Assembly: GCA_902560725.1 (NCBI GenBank)
Contig: CACEMR010000008.1
Coordinates: 1 to 61,378 of the forward strand
DNA: 61,378 bases
Direction of reading: 5' to 3'
Origin: an uncultured Alphaproteobacteria bacterium
GTDB taxonomy: Bacteria; Pseudomonadota; Alphaproteobacteria; HIMB59; GCA-002718135
The position numbers and the translations under genes were made by a program. Of this stretch, positions 25,639 to 34,309 are shown piece by piece. How positions within the stretch are numbered: position 1 is the first letter of the stretch; the number at the start of each line of letters is the position of its first letter. Below the pieces are notes generated by a model. The model did no database searches. It worked only from the letters and a program-made list of their open reading frames with translations, and was not told the origin of the DNA.

Positions 25639-26847
25639 GTGAAAAATTTTTATAATAAAAATAATCTTACACCTATTATCAATGTCAGCGGATTCATGAC
25701 AAAAATTGGTGCCTCAATTACCAATAAAAAATCGATTAAAGCTGCTAATGATATTTTCGAATATTTTGTTAATATAGATGAATTACAAGCTTTAGCATCA
25801 AAAAGAATTTCTAAATTACTTAAGACAGAAGCTGCAGCCATTACTGCTTCTGCAGCTGGGGGGTTAACAGAAAGTGTAGCCAGTATGATGACTGGTAAAG
25901 ATCTAAAGAAAGTTTTTAAACTTCCAGATACCACAAACATGGTTAATAAAGTTTTAATCCAAAGAGGCCATCTTACAAATTATGGAGCGGAAGTAGAGCA
26001 GGGAATTAAACTTTCTGGCGCAAAGATACTGAAATGTGGTTTAAAAAAATTTTGTACAAAAGAAAATATTGAAAAAACTATTTCAAAAAATAAAAAACAA
26101 ATTGCTTGTGCCATGTACGTTGTATCGCATCATTGCTCCGATTATGGTTCACTAGAATTAAATTCTTTCATTAAAATTTGCAAAAAAAATAAAATACCTG
26201 TTATTGTTGATGCAGCTTCAGAGGAGTATATGGAAGATTTTTTTAAAATTGGTGCTGATGTTGCAATTTTTAGTGCACATAAATTTATGGGATCTTTAAC
26301 AGCTGGAATAATTGCAGGTAAGAAAAAATTTATCAAAAACGTTTATCTTCAAAATTTAGGTATTGGTAGAGGTATGAAAGTAGGTAAAGAATCTATTTAT
26401 TCTGCAATCATTGGTGTTGAAAATTGGTATAATAGAAATTGGCATTTAGAAATAAATAATCAAAATAATATTTTACAATATTGGTTAAAATTTTTGTCTA
26501 AAGAAAAATTTAAAGGTATCTCTTTTGAGGTTGTTGCTGATCCAACAGGTAATAAAATTAATAGACTTAGAATTTATGTTGATTCAAAGAAATCCCAATA
26601 CACGATACAATCTTTGGCATTTCATTTAGAAAAAAATGATCCAGCAATTTTTGTTCGTGATGATTTGATACACTTCAATCACTTTGAGCTGGATACATGT
26701 AACCTAAAAAAAGGTCAGGAAAAAATTGTAATGTTAGAATTGAAAAAAATTATTAATAAGCTAATTTTAAAAAAAATTAAAAATAATATATCTTTGGATG
26801 AGTATCTTGCTAAATCAAAAAAAGAATGGCTTAGTTGGTTAGACTAA
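25639..26847 (+). CDS. SelA-like PLP-dependent enzyme (putative ammonia lyase/aldolase)
   Basis: A 402-residue PLP enzyme in the SelA/D-glucosaminate-6-phosphate ammonia-lyase branch of fold type I. The PLP lysine is K215 in FSAHKFMGS and the cofactor Asp is D191 in VIVDAASEE. The N-terminal TPIINVSGFMTKIGAS is typical of SelA-like proteins. The start codon is GTG at 25639. True selenium transferase is unlikely: no selD, selB or tRNA-Sec is seen and the neighbours are sugar genes. A convergent RidA gene overlaps its 3' end by nine bases; RidA removes reactive enamine/imine intermediates of PLP lyases, which suits an amino-sugar-acid ammonia lyase (inference). Confidence 0.75.
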   Translation: MKNFYNKNNLTPIINVSGFMTKIGASITNKKSIKAANDIFEYFVNIDELQALASKRISKLLKTEAAAITASAAGGLTESVASMMTGKDLKKVFKLPDTTNMVNKVLIQRGHLTNYGAEVEQGIKLSGAKILKCGLKKFCTKENIEKTISKNKKQIACAMYVVSHHCSDYGSLELNSFIKICKKNKIPVIVDAASEEYMEDFFKIGADVAIFSAHKFMGSLTAGIIAGKKKFIKNVYLQNLGIGRGMKVGKESIYSAIIGVENWYNRNWHLEINNQNNILQYWLKFLSKEKFKGISFEVVADPTGNKINRLRIYVDSKKSQYTIQSLAFHLEKNDPAIFVRDDLIHFNHFELDTCNLKKGQEKIVMLELKKIINKLILKKIKNNISLDEYLAKSKKEWLSWLD

Positions 26848-27270
26848 TTCTATAATTGCTTCAATTTCTACTGGTATATTATTGGGTAAAACATAGACAC
26901 CCATAGCACTTCTTGCGTGCATACCCTTTTCTTTACCAAAAAATTCAACCAATAAATCAGAACATCCATTTATAACTTTTGGTTGAGTTAAAAAATCAAC
27001 TGTACAATTCACCAGTCCAAGTATTTTGACAACTTTTTTTACTTTTTCAAAACCAATATCATTTTTAATTACTGAGAGAATAGTAATCCCAACTCTTCTT
27101 GCTGCATCATATGCCTCATCTTGTGTTAAGTCTTTGCCAACTTTTCCAGTAATTAAATTTCCATTATCATCAAACGGTCCTTGACCCGATATATAAGCAT
27201 ATTTTCCACTTAATCTTACATTAACAAAATTTCCAATTGGACTTGGCGTTTCAATAAATTTTATATCCAT
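26839..27270 (-). CDS. RidA/YjgF-family enamine-imine deaminase
   Basis: A 143-residue protein of the Rid family. The family segments are YAYISGQGPFD near 30 and the active-site Arg in MHARSAMGVYVLP near 120, followed by the conserved PVEIEAIIEL tail. Rid proteins hydrolyse 2-aminoacrylate-type enamines released by PLP dehydratases. It lies three bases downstream of an enolase-superfamily gene in the rhaM-dehydratase-ridA operon and is convergent with the SelA-like PLP gene. Confidence 0.85.
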   Translation of the reverse strand: MDIKFIETPSPIGNFVNVRLSGKYAYISGQGPFDDNGNLITGKVGKDLTQDEAYDAARRVGITILSVIKNDIGFEKVKKVVKILGLVNCTVDFLTQPKVINGCSDLLVEFFGKEKGMHARSAMGVYVLPNNIPVEIEAIIELV

Positions 27271-27273
27271 AGC

Positions 27274-28449
27274 CTATTTTAAACCGATATCTTCATCATT
27301 AGTTAAAATCATTGTATTAATTTTATCTTTATATGGAAACTCATTTGTAAGACTTTCATCAAATTTTATACCAAGACCATATGTATCTGGAGGCTCAATA
27401 TACCCATCTGAAATGTCTATTTTTTCATTTTCAAATAAGCTTTTATTTATTGGATGATCCATAAAACAATATTCAGTAAATGCTGCATTTGGAATTGATA
27501 AGCTAAAATGTAAGCCAGCCATTATACTGATAGCACTTCCCCATGAATGTATTGCTAAAGGCTTGTTATATACATATGCCATATCGGCAATTCTTCTTCC
27601 TTCAGTAAATCCAGATGTTGCAATGTCAAATTGCACTATATCAAAAACATTATTTTCAAAATAAGGTTTGAATGCTCTTGCTGTAGGTATACTTTCGGCA
27701 CCAGCAATATTTAAATTTGTACTATTTTTAATTTCTTTATAACCATTTAAATTTTCAACTCTACAAGGTTCTTCAAAAAATAATATTTGATATTCTTCAA
27801 GTTTTTTAGCTATATTTATAGATACTTTTGTCGCCCATGGATTAGAGGTGGATCCCTGTACAGCATCTACTATTAGATCCATTCTACTTTTAAATTCTTT
27901 TTTAAATGCTCTTACTAATTCAATAATTAAAGCGGGCTCAACTACTCTCATTTTGTAAACTCGAAATCCTAAGTCATAAGCCTTTTGAGCATCTGCTATT
28001 AATTGTTCTTTATTATCAAAGAGTCCATTACTTGCATAAATTCTTATTCTTTTTTTATTTAATCCACCTATCAATTGATAAACAGGTAGTTTTAAATTTT
28101 TACCTAACAAGTCGTATAAGGCTATATTTATTCCACCCATGACTCCGATACCAATACCTTGTCTATTCCAAAAAACACTCGATCCATACATTTTTTCCCA
28201 TATTTGATTTATGTTATCAGCTTCTGTTCCAATAAGCATATCTCTAAAATGTTTTGTAAGACCAATAATTGGCTGGTGAGTAAATTGACCATGAGTCACT
28301 TCTCCTATTCCATAATTATTATTAGAGTCAGTGACTTTAATAATAGCCACAATCATATTTTCTACAAGTCCGCCACTATATTTATAGTTTAATTCTTTTG
28401 GGAACGGATACTCTAAAAAAAATACCTCAATATTTTTAATCTTAGACAT
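27274..28449 (-). CDS. Enolase-superfamily (MR/MLE) dehydratase/racemase
   Basis: A 391-residue mandelate-racemase-subgroup protein. Visible residues are K166-M-R168 in VYKMRVV, metal ligands D195 (LIVDAVQGS), E226/E227 (FFEEPCR) and E252 (IAGAESIP), D275 (QFDIATSG) and H301 in LAIHSWGSA. The K-x-R motif differs from the K-x-E and K-x-H of the two other members in this window, so the three are not recent duplicates and probably take different substrates. It lies in an operon behind a rhamnose-mutarotase-type gene. Confidence 0.83.
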   Translation of the reverse strand: MSKIKNIEVFFLEYPFPKELNYKYSGGLVENMIVAIIKVTDSNNNYGIGEVTHGQFTHQPIIGLTKHFRDMLIGTEADNINQIWEKMYGSSVFWNRQGIGIGVMGGINIALYDLLGKNLKLPVYQLIGGLNKKRIRIYASNGLFDNKEQLIADAQKAYDLGFRVYKMRVVEPALIIELVRAFKKEFKSRMDLIVDAVQGSTSNPWATKVSINIAKKLEEYQILFFEEPCRVENLNGYKEIKNSTNLNIAGAESIPTARAFKPYFENNVFDIVQFDIATSGFTEGRRIADMAYVYNKPLAIHSWGSAISIMAGLHFSLSIPNAAFTEYCFMDHPINKSLFENEKIDISDGYIEPPDTYGLGIKFDESLTNEFPYKDKINTMILTNDEDIGLK

Positions 28450-28461
28450 TAATTTTATAAA

Positions 28462-28788
28462 TTAATCTAAATGAAATATTTCATCCATCATTACCCAGGA
28501 ATTATTATTTTCATTATTAGGAAAAGGATTAAAACAATCAATCATTAATTTAGTCCATTTATCAACTATTGGAATTTTTTGCATTGTTGCCATGTCCTCG
28601 TCTAAGTTATTTCCATCATATTCTAAATATCCAAACATAAAATCTTCTTTTAAATATATGCTGTAATTTTTTACTTTTATCTTTTTTAATTCACTTAAAA
28701 CTTCTGGCCATACATTAGCATGATTTTTTAGATAAAAATCTCTTTTTTCATCCTTTAATCTTACGGCCATTGCATATCTTTCTGTCAT
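28462..28788 (-). CDS. rhaM: L-rhamnose mutarotase family protein
   Basis: The start is taken at the ATG at 28788 (MTERYAMAVRLKDEKRDFY) because GAGG lies just upstream and the RhaM fold begins there; an in-frame ATG at 28851 would add 21 unrelated residues. The 108-residue ferredoxin-like protein has the RhaM-type active-site segments FGYLEYDGNN and VDKWTKLMIDCF. RhaM interconverts anomers of L-rhamnose (related proteins act on L-fucose). Being first in an operon with an enolase-superfamily dehydratase suggests a 6-deoxysugar or its acid as substrate. Confidence 0.82.
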   Translation of the reverse strand: MTERYAMAVRLKDEKRDFYLKNHANVWPEVLSELKKIKVKNYSIYLKEDFMFGYLEYDGNNLDEDMATMQKIPIVDKWTKLMIDCFNPFPNNENNNSWVMMDEIFHLD

Positions 28789-28970
28789 AGTTTCCTCACT
28801 AGAAATTTTTAATTCATACTCAAATAAATTTAATCTTTGCGCATAAATCAACTTAAAATTGTTAATTTTTAATAATTTATTTGTGAATTTAGTTATTTTT
28901 TAAAAAAGTTGCAATTTCTCTTTTAAAAATGGAGTTTGCGTGTAGTATTATTATATAAATTGGAGGAAAT

Positions 28971-30320
28971 ATGAAATTTTTAAAGTCTATTTTAGTTGTT
29001 TCATTATTATCTCTACCTTTTAGTGCCTTTGCAGTAGATGAAAATTTTTCTAATGACAAAGTAACTATGTGGGGAGACTATAGCGGAATTACTTTGGATG
29101 TTAAACTTATAGGTGGAGCACCTTATGATCCACTTTATGAGGTAATGATTCCTATTTGGGAAGCAAAAACTGGCGGTAAGGTTTCAATCTTATCAAAGAA
29201 AAGTCACTTTGAGTTAGATAAAGAAATTAAACAAGATATTGCAGCTGGTAACATAAGTTATTGTGTTGTTTCAAATCATACAAGTTTTGCTACACAGTAT
29301 GGAGATATATACAGAGATCTTAATGGCATTGTGCCAGGAGATTTTCTAGCTGAATTTGTTCCATTAGTTCTTGATCACTCAACTGTAGATGGACGTCTCG
29401 TTCAACTTCCACAACATAGTGATGTTAGTAATCTTTGGTACATTAAAAGTATTTATGAAGATGCTGATAATCAAAAAAGATTTAAAGATAAATATGGCTA
29501 TGATTTAGCGCCACCTGAAACTTTAGAACAGTGGAAAGAACAAGCAATTTTTTGGTCTGACCCTCCTAACTTTTATGGAACACAGTATGTTGGTAAAGAA
29601 GAAGCTATTACAGGCCGTTTCTATGAATTAGTTATTGCTGAAGGCGGTGCTTTATTTGATGAAAATTGGAAACCAACATTTAATGATGAAGCTGGTCAAA
29701 GAGCTCTTCAGTGGTTTGTTGATCTTTATAATGCTCAAGCAGTTCCTGCAGGTGTTTTAAACTATCTATGGGATGAAACTGGTCTTGGATTTGCAAGTGG
29801 AACAGTCGCTCTTAATCTTGATTGGGGTGGTTGGGGAGCTTACTTCAACAGTGAAGATTCTAAAATTGGCGGAGATGTAGGTTTAGTTAGATTTCCAATG
29901 GGATCTGGTGGAAAAAGAGGAGGCTGGTCAGGCTCACACACTTATTCTATCCTAAACGGTTGCCCTGAGGAAAACTTAGAGGCTGCAGCTTCATTAATAT
30001 GGATTTTAACAAATCATGAAGCACAAATGCATGAAGCAAGAGGTGGTAAACTTCCAACTATGACAAGAGTTTGGAATGATATTGCTTCAGAAATGGATGC
30101 AGCAGGTAATGAATTTATGAGTAATTTATTCTCTACTTTCTCTGCTTCTATGGCTGAAGATGCATTTACGCCTCCACTTATTCCTGAGTGGATTCCTTTT
30201 TCAAATATTATCTTCCCTGAATTGCAAGCTGCAATTGTTGGTGATAAATCTGTAAAGGAAGCTTTGGATGATGCAGCCAAAGAAACTGATTATTTAATGC
30301 AGGACGCTGGTTACTACTAA
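28971..30320 (+). CDS. ABC sugar-type extracellular substrate-binding protein
   Basis: A 449-residue family 1 binding protein with a signal peptide (about residues 1-21, ending FSAFA) and a strong GGAGG ribosome site. Segments such as PLYEVMIPIWEAKTGGKV and LNLDWGGWGAYFN mark the two-lobed sugar-binding fold, with many aromatic residues available for stacking on sugars. It is followed by a terminator and then by a Gfo/Idh gene and the permease/ATPase genes of the same system. Confidence 0.85.
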   Translation: MKFLKSILVVSLLSLPFSAFAVDENFSNDKVTMWGDYSGITLDVKLIGGAPYDPLYEVMIPIWEAKTGGKVSILSKKSHFELDKEIKQDIAAGNISYCVVSNHTSFATQYGDIYRDLNGIVPGDFLAEFVPLVLDHSTVDGRLVQLPQHSDVSNLWYIKSIYEDADNQKRFKDKYGYDLAPPETLEQWKEQAIFWSDPPNFYGTQYVGKEEAITGRFYELVIAEGGALFDENWKPTFNDEAGQRALQWFVDLYNAQAVPAGVLNYLWDETGLGFASGTVALNLDWGGWGAYFNSEDSKIGGDVGLVRFPMGSGGKRGGWSGSHTYSILNGCPEENLEAAASLIWILTNHEAQMHEARGGKLPTMTRVWNDIASEMDAAGNEFMSNLFSTFSASMAEDAFTPPLIPEWIPFSNIIFPELQAAIVGDKSVKEALDDAAKETDYLMQDAGYY

Positions 30321-30330
30321 GCAACTGTAA

Positions 30331-30369
30331 GACTACTCCTTATTAAATTAAGGAGTAGTCATTTTTTTT
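30331..30369 (+). terminator. Strong intrinsic terminator after binding-protein gene
   Basis: A perfect 12-bp stem (GACTACTCCTTA / TAAGGAGTAGTC, arms 30331-30342 and 30349-30360) with a 6-base loop is followed by A and eight T residues. It sits ten bases after the binding-protein stop and 24 bases before the next gene, so it probably keeps the binding-protein message more abundant than the downstream transporter genes. Confidence 0.92.
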
Positions 30370-30392
30370 ATCAGAAAATAAATTTAAATATT

Positions 30393-31472
30393 ATGAGTGA
30401 TCAAGAATTACAAATTAAAAGCTTTAGTCAAACTTGGCCCAAACCATCAAAAAACAACCCTATTATAATAATAGGTACAGGGGGAATTGTTAAAGATGCT
30501 CATTTACCAGCATACACAAAGGCAGGTTTTGATGTTCATGGATTATATGATGTTGATAAGAAAAAAGCAGAGGAGTTAGCTAAAGAATATAAAATCGAAA
30601 ATGTTTATGATTCTTTAGAAGCTGCATTTGAAAATGAAAACTGTATTTTTGATTTAGCATTGCCACCAGCCATTCTATTAGAGGTTGTTGAAAAACTTCC
30701 TAAAAATATTTATGCAATTTTTCAAAAACCTCTTGGTAGATCATTAGAAGAAGGAAATAAAATTAGAAAAATTTGTCACCAAAAAAATATAAAGGCTTGT
30801 ATGAATTTTCAATTAAGATTTAGCCCAATTATGTTGCCTGTTTATGAGGCAATAAAAAATGATTTGTTAGGTGATTTAGTTGAGTTGGAAGTTCATTTAA
30901 ATGTTCACACACCATGGGAATTATGGCCTTTTTTAAAAACTTTAGATCGCGTTGAAGTTCCCTTGCATTCAATTCATTATATTGACTGGATACGTTCAGT
31001 TTTAGGTAATCCTAAAAGTTTATATTGTCAGTCTGTAAAACATCCAAAAGTAAACGAATTAGCTGATTGTAGAACAAGTGCAATTTTTAATTATGGTGAT
31101 CAAATAAGATGTTGCATGACAATAAACCATTGTCACTCTTTTGGGCGAAAAAATCAAGACGCATATATTAGATTAGAAGGAACAAAAGGTGCAGCAAAAA
31201 TGACTTTAGGTCTTTTACTTGATTACCCAAATGGTGAACCAGAAGAATTAGAAATTAAATCAGAAAATACTGATTGGGTTAAACTTGATATAAAAGGAAA
31301 GTGGTTCCCTGATGCTTTTATCGGCGTAATGTCTAACATGCAAAGGTTTAAAAATGGCGAAGATGAAAAACTAATTACATCTATTGACGACTCTATTGAC
31401 ACAATGGCCGTTGTTGATTCATGTGGAATATCCAGTGAGTCTGGAGGATTAAAAGTAGATTACGCTGATTAA
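30393..31472 (+). CDS. Gfo/Idh/MocA-family oxidoreductase
   Basis: A 359-residue NAD(P)-dependent sugar or inositol-type oxidoreductase. The Rossmann motif IIIGTGGIVKDAHLPAY is near 25-41. The usual catalytic EKP is QKP here (IFQKPLGRS near 115), with the Lys kept. A C-terminal beta-sheet domain includes DRVEVPLHSIHYIDWIR. It lies between the binding-protein terminator and the permeases, with no gap before the first permease. A paralogue with the same QKP change is encoded at 53432. Confidence 0.83.
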   Translation: MSDQELQIKSFSQTWPKPSKNNPIIIIGTGGIVKDAHLPAYTKAGFDVHGLYDVDKKKAEELAKEYKIENVYDSLEAAFENENCIFDLALPPAILLEVVEKLPKNIYAIFQKPLGRSLEEGNKIRKICHQKNIKACMNFQLRFSPIMLPVYEAIKNDLLGDLVELEVHLNVHTPWELWPFLKTLDRVEVPLHSIHYIDWIRSVLGNPKSLYCQSVKHPKVNELADCRTSAIFNYGDQIRCCMTINHCHSFGRKNQDAYIRLEGTKGAAKMTLGLLLDYPNGEPEELEIKSENTDWVKLDIKGKWFPDAFIGVMSNMQRFKNGEDEKLITSIDDSIDTMAVVDSCGISSESGGLKVDYAD

Positions 31473-32363
31473 ATGAGTAGAAAATTTTTTAGTGGACCTT
31501 TTATTTTAATTTTACCATCAATTTTAGCAATAGGTTTTGTAATTATTATTCCACTAATCTTTTCGTTTTATACTAGTTTTACTTCATACAAACTTACAAG
31601 ACCTGATAGCCTTTTCAATTTTGTAGGATTACGTAATTACGAAAGATTAATTGATAATACTAAGTTTTGGTATGCTTTTGGAAGAACAATTTTGTTTTTA
31701 GCAGTGGTTTTAAATTTAGAATTATTATTTGGACTGGGAATCGCATTATTGATAAACAAAATTACATGGGGTCAAAGAACATTAAGAACTATAATGATGT
31801 TTCCAATGATGTTTTCTCCAATTTTAGTTGGCTTTCAGTGGAAATATATTTTTAATGATAACATTGGTTTATTAAATAATTTTTTATACTTATTTGGTTA
31901 TGAGTCAGCTATTCCATGGTTAATTGATAAATATTTAGCAATGGGATCTATAATGGTCGCTGAAATATGGGCTAACACATCAATATTTGCAATATTATTA
32001 TTGGCCGGTCTATTAGGAATTCCCAGAGACCCTATTGAAGCAGCAAGAGTTGATGGGTGTAACAGTTGGCAAGTATTTAAAAATATTACACTTCCTTTTT
32101 TAATGCCATTTATTTTTATTGCTTTAACAATTAGATCTTTAGATGTTGGAAGGGCTTATGATATTGTCCATATCATGACTGGCGGAGGGCCAGCCATGAG
32201 AACTGAATTACTTTGGACTATGATTGCGCGAATTGGATATAAAGATGCAAATATGGGTTTTGCAAATGCAATGTCATATGTATCAATTATTTTATCTATA
32301 GCATTTACATATTATTTTTTTACTAAACTTGTTCAAGCTAGAAGAGATTTGGGACAGCAATAA
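31473..32363 (+). CDS. ABC sugar transporter permease (MalF/UgpA-type)
   Basis: A 296-residue inner-membrane permease with six predicted helices. The EAA loop is EAARVDGCNSWQVFKNITLP near 189-208. The start codon immediately follows the Gfo/Idh stop, and the end overlaps the next permease by one base. It forms the pore with the permease at 32363 for the binding protein at 28971. Confidence 0.88.
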   Translation: MSRKFFSGPFILILPSILAIGFVIIIPLIFSFYTSFTSYKLTRPDSLFNFVGLRNYERLIDNTKFWYAFGRTILFLAVVLNLELLFGLGIALLINKITWGQRTLRTIMMFPMMFSPILVGFQWKYIFNDNIGLLNNFLYLFGYESAIPWLIDKYLAMGSIMVAEIWANTSIFAILLLAGLLGIPRDPIEAARVDGCNSWQVFKNITLPFLMPFIFIALTIRSLDVGRAYDIVHIMTGGGPAMRTELLWTMIARIGYKDANMGFANAMSYVSIILSIAFTYYFFTKLVQARRDLGQQ

Positions 32364-33202
32364 TGAAACAAATAAGAAAAATTGGTTTTTGGTTTTTAGT
32401 ACTTTTTCTTCTAATATTAATTTGTTTACCAGGAATATGGATATTTGTTAGTGCTTTTCGCCCTAATCCAGAAATATTATCAAAACCTGCTAATTGGATT
32501 CCAGACAGATGGACAATTCATCAATTTACCCAAATGTTTAGTATAAATGGATACGTATCCGTTCCAGCATTTAAATATTTAATGAATTCAGTTATTATTT
32601 CATCTGTAAGTACAGTAATAGCTATTACAATTGGAATGATGGGTGGTTATGCTTTTGCCCGATTTAACTTTAGAGGAAAAAATTCAATTTTTCTAAGTTT
32701 AATGCTTGCAAGAGCAGTACCTGGTATTTCATTAAGTCTACCTTTATTTATATTATTTGCCAAACTTGGTATTATTAACACATCCTTTGGAGTTATTTTA
32801 GTTTATGTAGCAATGAATGTACCGTTTACGATTTGGTTAACTGATGGGTTTTTTAGACAGATACCAAAAGAGATGTCAGAAGTTGCAAGAACTGATGGAT
32901 GTACGAGACTCCAAGCTTTCTGGAATGTAGAATTACCTCTTGCTGGACCTGGTATAGGTGCAGCTGCAATTTTTGCATTTCTACTTTCATGGAACGAATA
33001 TGCATTAGCATCAATAATAACAAGAACAGTCCATTCTAAAACATTACCAATTGGTATGATGGATTATTTAGATGAATTTACAATTAATTGGGCCGGCATG
33101 TGTGCTATAGCAGTTGTAATGATTGTTCCAGCTTTAGTATTAACATTTATTGTTCAAAAACATTTGGTTTCGGGATTAACTTTTGGAGGAGTGAAAGGTT
33201 AA
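32363..33202 (+). CDS. ABC sugar transporter permease (MalG/UgpE-type)
   Basis: A 279-residue inner-membrane permease with the EAA loop EVARTDGCTRLQAFWNVELP near 172-191 and the typical C-terminus KHLVSGLTFGGVKG. It partners the preceding permease and is followed by the ATPase gene with a one-base gap. Confidence 0.88.
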   Translation: MKQIRKIGFWFLVLFLLILICLPGIWIFVSAFRPNPEILSKPANWIPDRWTIHQFTQMFSINGYVSVPAFKYLMNSVIISSVSTVIAITIGMMGGYAFARFNFRGKNSIFLSLMLARAVPGISLSLPLFILFAKLGIINTSFGVILVYVAMNVPFTIWLTDGFFRQIPKEMSEVARTDGCTRLQAFWNVELPLAGPGIGAAAIFAFLLSWNEYALASIITRTVHSKTLPIGMMDYLDEFTINWAGMCAIAVVMIVPALVLTFIVQKHLVSGLTFGGVKG

Positions 33203-33203
33203 T

Positions 33204-34301
33204 ATGGCTAAAGTTGAATTAAAAAATATTACTAAGAAATATGGGGAAGTTATAGCTGTACAAAATATGAACTTAACAATTTCAGATAATGAGTTTTTAG
33301 TTTTGGTAGGACCATCAGGTTGTGGAAAATCTACTACACTTAGAATGATTGCTGGATTAGAAGATATTAGCGGCGGTGATATTTATATCGGAGATCAATT
33401 GGTTAATGATAAAGATCCTAAAGATAGAAATGTATCAATGGTTTTTCAAAATTACGCACTTTATCCTCATATGACTGTTGAAGAAAATTTAGGATTTAGT
33501 TTAAAGATCGCGAAAGTTGAAAAAGAAGAAATTGAAAAAAGAGTAAAAGATGCAGTTTTAATACTCGGCTTAGATGATTTAAGAAAAAGAAAACCATCTC
33601 AATTATCTGGAGGACAAAGACAAAGAGTAGCAATGGGAAGGGCTATTGTTAGACGTCCTGATGCGTTTTTATTTGATGAACCTTTATCAAATTTAGATGC
33701 TAAACTTCGTACTCAAATGAGAACAGAAATTAAAAAACTTCATCAAACACTTAAAACAACAATTATATATGTTACCCACGATCAAGTTGAAGCTATGACA
33801 TTAGCTGATAGAATCATAATTATGAAAGATGGATATATTGAGCAAATTGGATCACCAATTGAAGTTTTTACTAAGCCTGCAAATATATTTGTTGCCACCT
33901 TTATAGGTAGCCCGCCTATGAACATCATTGAGGGAGATTTGATAAAAAAGGAAAATAAATTAATTATAAAAATAGATGATGAAATTAATTTAGAATGTCC
34001 TCAAAAAATTCAAAGTTCATTAGATAATAAAAATAAAATTTATTTAGGTATAAGAGCTGAAGATATTATGCCTAAAGAATCAAATGACAATCCAAGTAAT
34101 AATTGGTGTTTTCAAAAATCTATTAATTTAGCAGAGCCATTAGGTACAGAGACTCAATTATTTTTTACAATAAAAAACAAAGAAATAATTAGCAGAATGT
34201 ACAACCCTAAAGATGTAAAAGTAGGAGATAAGATTGATTTTCAAATTGACCCAAATAAAGTACATTTTTTTGATGCGGAGACTGAAAAAGCAATTTTTTA
34301 G
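33204..34301 (+). CDS. ABC sugar transporter ATP-binding protein (MalK/UgpC-type)
   Basis: A 365-residue ATPase. Walker A GPSGCGKST is at 36-44, signature LSGGQRQ at 134-140, Walker B FLFDEP at 155-160, switch His in YVTHDQVEAMTL, and a C-terminal OB/TOBE-type domain after about residue 235 (LGIRAEDIMP). It belongs to the transporter of the preceding genes. Because the second MalFG-like system at 49-52 kb has no ATPase beside it, this protein could also energise that system, as MalK/MsmK-type ATPases are known to do in other bacteria. Confidence 0.9.
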   Translation: MAKVELKNITKKYGEVIAVQNMNLTISDNEFLVLVGPSGCGKSTTLRMIAGLEDISGGDIYIGDQLVNDKDPKDRNVSMVFQNYALYPHMTVEENLGFSLKIAKVEKEEIEKRVKDAVLILGLDDLRKRKPSQLSGGQRQRVAMGRAIVRRPDAFLFDEPLSNLDAKLRTQMRTEIKKLHQTLKTTIIYVTHDQVEAMTLADRIIIMKDGYIEQIGSPIEVFTKPANIFVATFIGSPPMNIIEGDLIKKENKLIIKIDDEINLECPQKIQSSLDNKNKIYLGIRAEDIMPKESNDNPSNNWCFQKSINLAEPLGTETQLFFTIKNKEIISRMYNPKDVKVGDKIDFQIDPNKVHFFDAETEKAIF

Positions 34302-34309
34302 AGATTTTT

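Noticed and set aside
25639-26847. True selenocysteine synthase (SelA)
   Set aside because: No selenium genes or tRNA-Sec are seen, and the neighbours point to sugar or amino-sugar metabolism.
28789-28851. Longer rhaM start at 28851
   Set aside because: A GAGG ribosome site and the fold's conserved first strand both support the start at 28788.
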